From Mytilus galloprovincialis (Eukaryota; Mollusca; Bivalvia; Mytilida; Mytilidae), in contig NC_134844.1 of assembly GCF_965363235.1 (NCBI RefSeq), positions 56,850,872 through 56,914,871 of the forward strand: a stretch of 64,000 nt of DNA, written 5' to 3'. Below, in pieces: positions 10,454 to 19,800 of the stretch; position 1 is the stretch's first letter; every line of letters begins with the position of its first letter. Made by a program: the position numbers and the translations under genes. The notes below the pieces were generated by a model. It ran no database searches. It was not told where the DNA came from and worked only from the letters and a program-made list of their open reading frames with translations.

Positions 10454-12790
10454 CTAAAAAGAAAAGTTACATTACTATCTGTGGATGCTAACTGTTCTAC
10501 AATGGATTTGTATTTCTACTTCAAGACGACAACAGAACAAATGGTTTTACAGGAGAGGTTATTTTCATTTTTTAAATATACAGTTTATACAATTAAGAAA
10601 TGCTCAAACAACTAGGGATTTTCTAACGTAGATGAACCGAGCCATATTCATAGTGGACCAAAATGTATAAATTGTCAATAAGTCATCATTGTTTTTTTTT
10701 AAATACAATAAACAATATGTATCTTAATTAACAGTTTGTAAACATTAAATTATTCGTAGCAGTAAGGATTATCTACCCCTAGACAGAGACCTTAACCACA
10801 TTTGACACAGATTTTCCGATTTGTTTTGTTTTTTTTAATATTTATTTAATCTTCAACTTTATATCTGATTTTGTCTATTAACTTTTTAAATCCAGGTGTA
10901 ATACCACCAAATCACCAGGTTGCAAATGGAAAAGGGTCGAACAAAAATATTCCTTTGAATTTGACAGTTGCGGGAAATTAATCCAACATTTCATTGAAGT
11001 TAACAAATTCTGAGTAATAAACCTTTATCTTGTTTGATAAAAGCACCATTCTTTTTTATTTGGTTTTTCTTTAAACTATTTTTGTAAACTTGAGGCTACA
11101 TGAGTACATAACCTTGTAAACAGGAAAAAAGTAGTGAACGTTTGATAGGTTAACTTCCCGTGATGGTTATTATCTTATATGCAATGAAATGTTATGTTAA
11201 AAGGAGTAGGTTCAGTAAGACCCCTTTTTGCCCCAAAATATAGCAGTTTTACAAAATTGTGAAAATGTAATCTTTAAGCTATTTATTGGAAAGTGGAATG
11301 CTTCTGCTACATATATATGTGCTGTTTTTGACCATACAATGCACATATATCGGATACGAGCATCATTAAGTCATGCTAAATTACTGAAATCTTCACAATT
11401 TTAGCGTTTTAGTTAAATTTTAGACGGTTTCCGTCTCAAATGAAAGTGGCCGCATTCGTGTTCATTCATAATATTGAAATGTAAGTTGTATTTGATGATG
11501 ATACATAATATATATAAAGGTTGAGGATGAACACAGATGCGACCACTTTCATTTTTGGCAAAAAACATCTGAAAAGTAACGTTTGTTGGCATACTTGAAA
11601 GATTATTCATATTTAAGCTTGAATCGGAGCGTTTTTAAGGACTAACTCAGTTAAAATCTTTCAAATAAACTAATCGAATCATTTGAAATAGACACTGAAC
11701 TGTTTAAAATGGTCTAACATCTTTCGTTAGATGAACTTGGAATTTGAGGCCAAAATCGGCCCTTACTGGACCTACTCTTTTGTCTGTAGTACTGAACAAT
11801 ATAACATTTTATTCATGCCAAGTATTTCTTTATTTGAAACCCAGATAAATTCTGCATATTTTTTTCGAAAGTGCAAATTTAACAAAGACTTATAGGGAAA
11901 CAAATGGAAGTTTCACCTGCAAGCGCTACTAACGAGTTTGATGTGCATATAGACTACTGCGAGCCTGGCGAACGAATAATAACTTTATGTCATTGGTATG
12001 TTTTATTTAAAAACCAATATGATAAAATTGTGTTTGATTTTACCGCGCACTGTACATTGCGACAACATAACGTATGCAACAAACATCATTTCAAAAACCG
12101 AACTCACAAATGCTGATACATAAAACATAGTAGATCAATGTCGAAACTAAATAACAAGCTTTAAACATGATTAGTAGAACAAGACAAGGTAAACAATACA
12201 TAACTGTTCTTCAACATCACATATGATATATAACACAATACCACATGACACTAGAAAAAAAGGCGGCATCGATATAAAACAATTTTTTATGCATGATTAC
12301 ATTCGGAAAAAGGCATTGGAATTTGAACTGAGCAATCAATACCATTTATATAACAGTGAATGGTCGCGTACACAAGTTTAACATGATAATACAAGTAGCA
12401 TATTACAGCATTCAAAACAGTCAATATCTGGAGCATAACTATACATGCTATATATGCTTTATGATTTTTATAATACATTCGTTTGTTGTACTCTGTTATT
12501 CATAGCTTCGAAAATATTAAACATGTTAAACGCAATACTATTTTATAAAATGAAAATTTAGATTTATGCGAACACAATTTCGTGCCAGTATTTTTCCATT
12601 TAGATGTTTCAAACTGGAAAAAAAAAACGCAGATAGGTTAGGGTCTGTCTTTTTCGTGTATGTGCCATTAAAGCATTATGTCATACTTTAAATTACCAAA
12701 AAATAGAATCGCAGCACTAAATTGTAAATACGATCAATACTTAGAAGTTATAAAATTCAATATTAAAAACTATATTTGCATTTTTCTTAC
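10454..12790 (-). other. Gene A intron 2
   Basis: The donor at the high-coordinate end reads GTAAGA and the acceptor TTTTAG. The length is about 2.3 kb. It contains the inverted-repeat element at 11199-11782. The short frame at 11904-12116 has no supporting feature. Confidence 0.65.
11199..11782. mobile_element. Terminal-inverted-repeat element in gene A intron
   Basis: The left end is aaaaggagtaggttcagtaa. The right end in reverse complement is caaaagagtaggtccagtaa. Internally, aaagtggccgcattcgtgtt is mirrored by aacacagatgcgaccacttt, so the arms extend inward. No transposase is visible, so it is MITE-like and non-autonomous. It lies wholly in the intron. Confidence 0.65.
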
Positions 12791-13047
12791 CTCATAAATG
12801 TTGAAACACAACAATAATTTCCTTTCCATTCGGTTAATGTTGCTTCATTTTTGCATGCCAATTCAGTTGTCGTTCCTTTGTCCTCTCGTATAAATTCAGT
12901 CAATGTTCCTTTATCTTTTGTTACCCGTTCAGTTAATGTGTCCTTGTCTTCTCCTTTGAATTCAGTAAACGTTCCCTTGTCGTCTGAGATCTTCATAAAA
13001 TAGTGTCGGTAAATAACCACCGACGAAAATCCAATCCACGATAACAC
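12791..13047 (-). CDS. Gene A exon 2: membrane anchor and 11-residue repeats
   Basis: The exon is 257 nt. It opens in phase 0 after an atypical but usable acceptor (tcaatttaag) with VLSWIGFSSVVIYRHYF, a short hydrophobic segment that probably spans or enters a membrane. About five 11-residue units follow, with the pattern DKGTLTEFIRE (DDKGTFTEFKG, DKDTLTERVTK, DKGTLTEFIRE, DKGTTTELACK, NEATLTEW). It then reads NYCCVSTFM and reaches a consensus donor (ATGAG, then GTAAGA), leaving two bases of an Arg codon that the FN3 exon completes. Same-class exons at 1640, 27473 and 55025 all begin at the equivalent V codon. The 11-residue period suggests a hendecad coiled coil or amphipathic helix, although the Thr content is unusual. 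Function is not recognised. Confidence 0.75.
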
Positions 13048-13405
13048 CTTAAATTGAAGATGTTAATATTTTTATTTATCTTAAATGTTCATAGATGTTG
13101 GTCAACTTTTTAAAATGAATTCAAAGCAATGCATTCGGAATGGTATCCTGTCCAGAGTAAACCGGCTACATAATGTGCACTTTATCAATATGATTATATT
13201 TTGTAGCTTTTTCAAAAACTAAGTACTAATAACAATTAACAAAAACTATATAAATAATGCATTTTCAAATTAGCAAACGGACACAACATTATGAATACAT
13301 TCGATTTCTTAGGATCTGTGAAAAATAAAACTTTTCAACCAAAGGTATGGGTTTTAGTTGACACACCAGCTAATAATTTACAATACAAAAATATGTCATA
13401 ATTAT

Positions 13406-13504
13406 AGATTATCGTTGGTAATCTCAACGAGATTGGTTTTCTCGCTTCAGCCTGTACGACGAAAGTGAGAAAAGCAATCAAGTTGAGATAACCAATGATA
13501 ATCT
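13406..13504. repeat. Near-perfect hairpin (fold-back) element
   Basis: The left arm begins agattatcgttggtaatctc and the right arm ends gataaccaatgataatct in mirrored order. Arms are 42-43 bp with few mismatches around a loop of about 14 bp. It would extrude or transcribe as a stable stem-loop. It is probably a tiny MITE; I recall similar hairpins in mussel DNA. It lies in intron 1 of gene A. Confidence 0.75.
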
Positions 13505-13795
13505 GTTTATCGCTATTTTACATATGAGGACGTTGTTAATTTCATTGACAACGCACGTGCTCCTTTAGTTTCTAGCGATATGTTATTCATATCATTAGAC
13601 TACGCTGAGGAAGATTATTGTTTTTTGTAGTGTGTAGATCAATCTATGCTCCTAGATAGTATATACATTTATTCTTTCGACATTCATATTAATCATGTTA
13701 TTTAACTGTTATAACACCATGCTAATTGCATCTTACAAATACTGTGTTTATCTTCTAAGATCCTCTTTATTTGTCCCTATTCCAATTTAACATAA

Positions 13796-13960
13796 ATAAA
13801 GGCAACAGTAGTATACCGCTGTTCAAACTCATAAATCCATGGACAAAAAACAAAATCGGGGTAACAAACTAAAACTGAGGGAAACGCATAAATATAAGAG
13901 AACAACGACACAACACTACAATGTAACACACACAGAAACGGACCAAGCATCAGACAAAAT
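13796..13960 (+). repeat. Interspersed repeat (ggcaacagtagtatacc family)
   Basis: The stretch from ggcaacagtagtataccgct through agggaaacgcataaatat is shared in reverse with part of 4000-4060. It creates an incidental long reading frame on the minus strand that should not be called a gene. Confidence 0.55.
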
Positions 13961-14143
13961 CCCACGAGAATAACAAATATAACATAATTGTTTTGCCTAG
14001 ATATACATGATAAATAAGCTATACACAAACCTTTTTACACATGCATAGTTTATTTCAGGTTGAACAAAATGAATATAAAGAAAGAAAAAAGTATCATCTA
14101 TGATGTTTTAAGTGCTCACATACAAATAATAGAAATGCCTCAC

Positions 14144-14178
14144 CTTTACTGTAGCTTTGTCCATAAGTGTATGATCCA
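14144..14178 (-). CDS. Gene A exon 1: start exon encoding MDKATVK
   Basis: After a possible acceptor (ttattctacag, exon edge at 14178) there is a short leader and an ATG at 14164-14162. It is followed by codons for MDKATVK and a strong donor (AAG, then GTGAGG) at 14143. The coding part is 21 nt and ends in phase 0, which fits the phase-0 opening of exon 2 at 13047. The joined protein starts MDKATVK-VLSWIGFSS. A 21-nt exon with the same ATG-GAC start and AAG donor occurs at 62700-62680, and a related one at 42134. The exon is too short to prove alone. The case rests on recurrence, phase and position just upstream of the anchor exon. Confidence 0.6.
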
Positions 14179-14935
14179 CTGTAGAATAAAACTTTGATAC
14201 TCAATACATATTACTTAATTTAATGAATCTAGCTAAGTTGCGCATAAACATATTCAATATAGGGAAATATTAATGTGGCGTAAACTTTTAATATTATTTG
14301 CAAACATATAAGATGGTTCTGCGAAACGTGTTTCGTTTATTTCTGTGTAACACTTATATGGGTTATTAGATCGTTACTATATTTTATGTTTATGGTTTCT
14401 ATAAATGCACACCCGGACTTTAACACTGCATTTATATATTTGTTTTGTATGCATTCAACCATTAAATCGGGTGAAGTTCAATACGGTGTTTCCTTGTAAT
14501 AGGATCCTCCATTTAAACACCTACAATGGACTTATATAACATCCATAGACATGAGTGTCTTATCAAAAATACATAATAGTTTAAAGCAGTACTGTAATAT
14601 AATTTGAAATAAACTAAACGAATATTACATCGATTTCATACTGTTCCTATTTTTTCTAATACTTTTTTAAACAAATATATAATATCACTTATTGAAAAAA
14701 TTATAACATCTTAAAAGTCAAGAGAAAAATTGTCTTCTTTGCCATGACGTTATTTACATTACATAGATATAATTTACATACAGGAGTGTTTGCATTTGAA
14801 TACATGTAAACCTAACAAGTTATTAATACTTAGTTTTGTTTGTAATTATCTCATGTATTTTTTTGTTATATGAAATCGTATGAGAGTTCCTTTTCAATGT
14901 ATCAGGGTATGCTAATTTACTTTTTAAAGGTAATA
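14179..14935. other. No gene recognised; possible promoter or 5' UTR side of gene A
   Basis: AT-rich sequence upstream of the gene A start exon. If the acceptor at 14179 is real, a non-coding first exon lies further up. No TATA box or initiator could be assigned with confidence. Confidence 0.3.
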
Positions 14936-15150
14936 TTATCATACACGTGAGAGGTTTAGCTAGCTATAACACCAGGTTCAATCCACCATTTTCTACATTT
15001 GAAAATGCCTGTACCAAGTCAGGAATATGACAGTTCTTGTCCATTCGTTTTTGATGCGTTTTGTTTTTTGATTTTGCCATGTGATTATGGACTTTCCGAA
15101 TTGATTTTCCTCTGAGTTCAGTATTTTTGTGATTTTACTTTTTACAAATA
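14936..15150 (+). repeat. Interspersed repeat R1, longest copy
   Basis: It runs from cacgtgagaggtttagctag through caccattttctacatttg, gtcaggaatatgacagttc and gccatgtgattatggactt to tttttgtgattttactttt. This is the reference copy for the fragments at 2291, 3788, 6299 and 41425. Confidence 0.65.
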
Positions 15151-15639
15151 GTCATAATATTTTGGAACGATTGCATGTTGACCCCAGGTCCATCAATCAA
15201 AACCATACACTTTCCTTTATTGATCATGTTGATGCACATCACACTTTTTTTTAAGGTGATCTATTCTATACGTGTTTAGTATCATCATCAATATTGCTTT
15301 CAGTAAAACGGCATAAGCTTTAATAAACTAATAAAATAAACAAACATTTCATTTGTATGCAAGTATTAACATTGAGAGTTTACCATGGTATAATGAACAT
15401 TCATTTGCTATAAGCGATCAGTTTACTTCAATTTTTGTCAAAACAACGGTGGTTTATTATCGTTTGAAACAATTATTCGACCTCATTTGGATCCATGAGC
15501 TTGAGACCTATGATCTTACATAATTTAGGGATCAGAAGCCGGTTTCATTTACTTCAAAGAAAAAATGAGACAGCTTTAAAAATCAACAAAAGAATAAAAA
15601 AAATATGGTAAAGGTACATTGTACTAATATAAAACAACA

Positions 15640-15935
15640 CGTTTAATAATGTATTGCGTCCGAAGCACTCTTCTTGATTTACCTTCATCAGGAACGCTCA
15701 AAGCCAAACTTTTGAAATCCGAAGATGTATAAGTACCGAAAATCGTTGAAGAGCTATATGTTAAAAATACCTAAAATAAATAGCCAAATTCAACTAAAGC
15801 CAACTTTGCCTGAGGGAGTTGAAACCTTAGTTTCATAATAATTTCAAAATTTATAAACAGACAATTTTAGTAAAGTTTGTTTAACCATGTCAGTACCGAA
15901 GCACTGACTACTGAGATGATGATATACTAAGGTGG
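15640..15935 (+). repeat. Single diverged copy of the 350-bp tandem-repeat family
   Basis: It shares tttgaaatccgaag, tgagggag and gtcagtaccgaagcactgac with the 45.2-46.2 kb array, where the last reads gccagtaccgaagtactggc. It directly abuts the Tc1-like relic, whose 5' end is missing. Confidence 0.55.
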
Positions 15936-17065
15936 TGTCTCTAGAATGACTATTGCAAGGCTTAAGACTCGTCTTAGAGATACTGGCACAACAAATGATC
16001 ACCCCCGTAGTGGCAGACCACGTGAAACGACGTTACGTCAAGACAGGCACATTCGCATCATTCATCTCCGGAATCGATTTGTAAACGCGTCACAAATTGC
16101 ATGACAAACCCACGGAAGACATAACAACAGAATATCTGCTCAAACAGTTCGTAACTGATTGCACCAAGTTGGTCTAAGAGCTCGTCGTCCATTGAAGGGA
16201 CCTATCATTACGCAGCGTCACAGGATGGCGCGACTTAAATGGACCCAAGTACTGATTTGACGGAATAGGTAAACATGAAGACAAGTTCTTTTTACCGATG
16301 AATTTAAATTCAACTTGAAATTTAGCGACGGCAGGGTCTACCGGAGGCGCAATGAACGATTTTTTTTATGTATGCCTGCAGGAAACAGATCGGTTTGGTG
16401 GTGGCGGAATCATGGTATGGGGTGGAATAAACTACCAGGTACACACTGAGCTCAAAATCATCGTTGGTAACCTAAATGCATCAAGGTATAGGGACGAAAA
16501 TCTGGATCCAGTTGTTCTCACGTTTCTCCGAAGAAATCGTTTAAACCACGTTTTTCAGCAGAACAATGCCCGTTGTCATGTGGCACACATTTCGATGACC
16601 TTTTTGGAAAATAATCATATTCGTGTGTTGCCTTGGCCAGCAATGTCTCTGGATGTATCGCCAATTGAACATCTTTGGGACGAACTTGGACGACTTATCA
16701 GAAATAGCCAAAATCCGCCGGAAACGCTTCCTTGCTCCGAACAGCACTTTTCAGGGAACGGAACAACATCCCTCAAGACTTTGTTCGACGTCTTATTGAT
16801 GCCATGCGACGGAGGTGTCAGGCGGTCATAAATGCAAAAATTGGTCATACAAGGTATTGACATGTTCATCTGAATTCTGTACTCGTCCTGTTCAAATTGT
16901 CCGAAAATGTGCAATATTGTTTTCAATAGAGAAAACTTGTTATTGTTCCCTTCAAAATTATGTTAGCTAACTATTCCATTAACTTTTTGTTATCATTTTT
17001 TTGTTATAAAAAACTAAAGATCGTACAAGCATGTAACGTTTCTTTTTTTTTTGGCCAAGTATATG
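15936..17065 (+). pseudogene. Tc1-like DDE transposase relic
   Basis: Tc1/mariner transposases cut and paste DNA using a DDE triad. In frame, interrupted by stops, one reads RMTIARLKTRLRDTG, DHPRSGRPRETT, VLFTDEFKFN (first catalytic Asp), GGGGIMVWGGI, VFQQNNARCHVAH and WPAMSLDVSPIEHLWDELGR (contains the Glu). The second catalytic position, normally QQDNAR in this family, reads QQNNAR, an Asp-to-Asn change that should abolish catalysis. There are several nonsense codons in the first half (for example after NASQIA and VRN) and a frameshift near 16735, after which RRLIDAMRRRCQAVINA is legible. The 5' end and its terminal repeat are missing. A Tc1-like 3' end (ttttttggccaagtata) may lie near 17045-17065. 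Confidence 0.85.
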
Positions 17066-17426
17066 TTGTCATGCAGATGTTTGTTTGTTTATGAGTTGTT
17101 GAATTGCTGTCTCATAATTGTTCACCCCTTATCTAAAAAAAACATTATTCCCTCTAATATTCGAAATGCTGGTGCTCTAGAAAAGGAATTTCACCAAACA
17201 GGCAAGTAACATGTCCAAACTAGTGCATTCACCTGGGATAAAACATCGTTATATAGATATATTAAAGCTCAATATTGAAACGGTTAGATATATTAAAATA
17301 TGAAATATTTTAACATGTTTAAATGGCTTTCAATTTGAAGGTTAAAGTAAAATAATAGTGATATAATTCAAACATTTAGTGGCTGAGAGTCCTTTAAAAG
17401 ATTAGCCTCGTACAGAAACAATTTTA

Positions 17427-18290
17427 GGCTGAGTTTTACCTCACCAAGCATGCTGTCCGTCGTCTGTCGTTGTTAATTAACTTTCACAAAAAACATCTCC
17501 TCTCAAACTCTGGTCCATATTTAACCAAATTTGGCCGTAATTATTATTAGGGTATCTAGTTTAAAAATGTGTCTAACGACCTGCCCGTCAACTAACATGG
17601 CTACTAGGGCTTAAAATAGAACTTAGGGGTAAAAAACTAAAAGCATTTAAAGAAAAGCTGACAAGGTAAACATGTTCATGAGGTTTAGATCTATCTGCCC
17701 TGAAATTCTCAAACGAATCAGACAACAGGCTTATATCTCAGAAACTAATGCATTTAAAGCCAATTTGACAATCTAAAAAGATGTTCATCAGGTTAATTTC
17801 TACCCGGTATCTGTCCTGAAATTTTGAGATGAATCAGGCAAGCCGTTGTTGGGGTTCTTTTGCAGCTTTTAGTTATTATCTTAAATATTGTTATAGATAG
17901 AGATAAACTGTTAACAGCAGTAAGTTCAGCAAAGTAAGATCTACAAATATGTCAACACCGCCAAAATAGTCAATTGACCCCATAAGGAGTTATTGACCTT
18001 TGAAGTCAAAGTTAAGAATTATTTGTACATTTTTGTAATCATTTAAAAAAGTCTTCTTCTGAAACAACTGAGACAAATATAACCAATCTGAGGTCATCCT
18101 TTAAGTTAATCTAGTTTGAAAAACGTGTCCATCCCTGCCTCAAACCAAAATGGCAGACATGGCTTAAAATAGAACTTCGGGGGAAAATGCAGTGTTTGAC
18201 TTATACCTCTAAAACTAAAGCAAAAGTTTAACACTTGCATTATTCCATGCATCAATTGTAAATAAACATATCAGGTTAGCGATACATGCT
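17427..18290 (+). repeat. Large interspersed repeat R3
   Basis: It begins tttacctcaccaagcatgct with gtccgtcgtctgtcg. Internal phrases are gagataaactgttaacagca, aaagtaagatctacaaatat and ttgaccccataaggagttat. An inverted copy occupies about 29900-31190. It is non-coding in its present form. I recall this as an abundant bivalve repeat of unknown type. Confidence 0.6.
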
Positions 18291-18394
18291 TCTTGGAGCC
18301 TCTATTTATGTAAAATGGCGTCAAAAAGTTCGTGTGAAAAAAGTGTTTGTAAACATTCGACCATACGTTGACATATACATTTTGTAGTTGTTAA

Positions 18395-18475
18395 TTTCTT
18401 ATCATTTGGTGTCCTGTGGAGAGTTGTCTCATTGGCAATTATACCAAATCTTCTTATTTTATACAAATTCTGGAC
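18395..18475 (-). repeat. Fragment of the tatgattgccaatg repeat family
   Basis: The stretch tcctgtggagagttgtctca then ttggcaattataccaaat is the reverse strand of the family seen at 37566-37745 and at 56510-56680. Confidence 0.55.
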
Positions 18476-18779
18476 ATACGAAAAAAAAAGGACATTCAAA
18501 CAACAAATAGCCCTTTCAAACAGCTAAAACATATTCTTTATGTTCTTAAAAACTAACTTTGAAGGCTAAATTAGTGAGTTTATTTGTTCCTTCGGTATCT
18601 TTTTTTTTTAATTGTACACCTCCTTGCAAAAGTACAGACACGTATTGTACATTGAAGAATTTGTGTACAGTTAAAAATAAATACTAGTATTAACAACATA
18701 TTTTTGCGAAACAAAACATATAGGACTTTATCAGATCTGCACATACTCGTGTACTCCTGTATGGCCGAATAGAGATCAA

Positions 18780-19265
18780 AGAGTGATCGAATGTGGTCGC
18801 GTAGAGATCGGTTATTGGTCGAGTTGGTCTTGGATAAGAAAAATATAGAATTCGCAGTGATAATGAAGCGATCGGGCATTGGTCGAGTTAATCTGGACCA
18901 CATGGAAAACAGCTGCAGGTTGGCGTTGATCGGAAAATTATCGAATATTAGTCGAGCAAAGGTCGAGATGGTCGAGTACTGATCGGTAAAATATTTGTAT
19001 TCCGACCAAACTCGATCTCTACACGATCATTTCCCGATCAATGACCGCTACTCGCCTAATTTTAGATCTCTTCTCGAGTGACTTGCTTCTCGATACTTAC
19101 TAGAATATTTTTGACATGTCAAAAACTCTCGGGTAGAAAGTCACATCGATGACGATCAAGGTTGTCCATCCCGAACATTCTTGTCGATTGAGTCAGACCA
19201 GTCTCCCGATCGCTTAATCTGTCTTGATCGAGATTGATTGAGTTGATCTGATCGGCAGTGTGAAC
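18780..19265. other. CpG-rich stretch dense in GATCG / GTCGA words
   Basis: Compared with its AT-rich surroundings this segment is unusually rich in CpG and in the words GATCG, TCGAG and GGTCGAG. It ends cagtgtgaacctagcct. The words occur on both strands, as in a decayed palindromic or fold-back element. No reading frame explains it. Confidence 0.5.
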
Positions 19266-19559
19266 CTAGCCTAAAAGATGGTGTCTTCACGAAAGATCAT
19301 TGATATGAGATGATAGTGAACTTGTACTGTTTATAAAATATTGAATAATTGGATCAAAGCAAAATTTCAAAACCCCCTCCCATTTTCACCCACTACTCGA
19401 TCTGGATCATTCAAATGCATAAAATAATTTTATGTGTTAAACAATGTTTGGTTTTTAATACTCTTCAACTTCATAGTGTATTGCCATTATCAGTATTTGA
19501 TTAAAACGTTATCCGACTAGGCCACGATTGCACTATGATAACTGAAAAATATGCAAATT

Positions 19560-19800
19560 TTGACGATCGTAGATCGCAATAAGGTCGTGACACGGTCGTG
19601 GTCAAGTCTTCATGATTGTTGAATAGCGTGGCCAATTTGAGATAAGCGTGGCCAACTTTGAACATGTTCAAAACAATCGTAGTGCGGTTGTTGCGAAGTC
19701 AGATCGTAGTAGAAGCGTAGCGAGAGCGCAGTAAGGTCGTGTTAGGATCGCAAAGGTCGCTGTACCATCGTAGCGAGAGCGTAGCGAAAGCGCAATTCTA
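19560..19800. other. CpG-rich stretch with degenerate GATCGTAG / GTAGCGAGAGCG repeats
   Basis: The word tcgtagcgagagcgtagcg and variants recur in the last 100 bases, preceded by several gatcgtag, ggtcgtg and gcgtggccaa words. It resembles a degenerate minisatellite. It is distinct from the 18.8-19.3 kb words but of the same style. Confidence 0.5.

Larger units (their letters stand above)
13048..14143 (-). other. Gene A intron 1
   Basis: About 1.1 kb between donor GTGAGG at 14143 and acceptor AAG at 13048. It contains the hairpin at 13406-13504 and an interspersed repeat at 13796-13960. A frame of 83 residues over that repeat, on the minus strand, looks incidental. Confidence 0.6.

Noticed and set aside
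13777..14028. 83-residue hydrophobic minus-strand frame
   Set aside because: It lies over an interspersed repeat with relatives elsewhere in the window, inside an intron of gene A; its hydrophobicity comes from T-rich repeat sequence.
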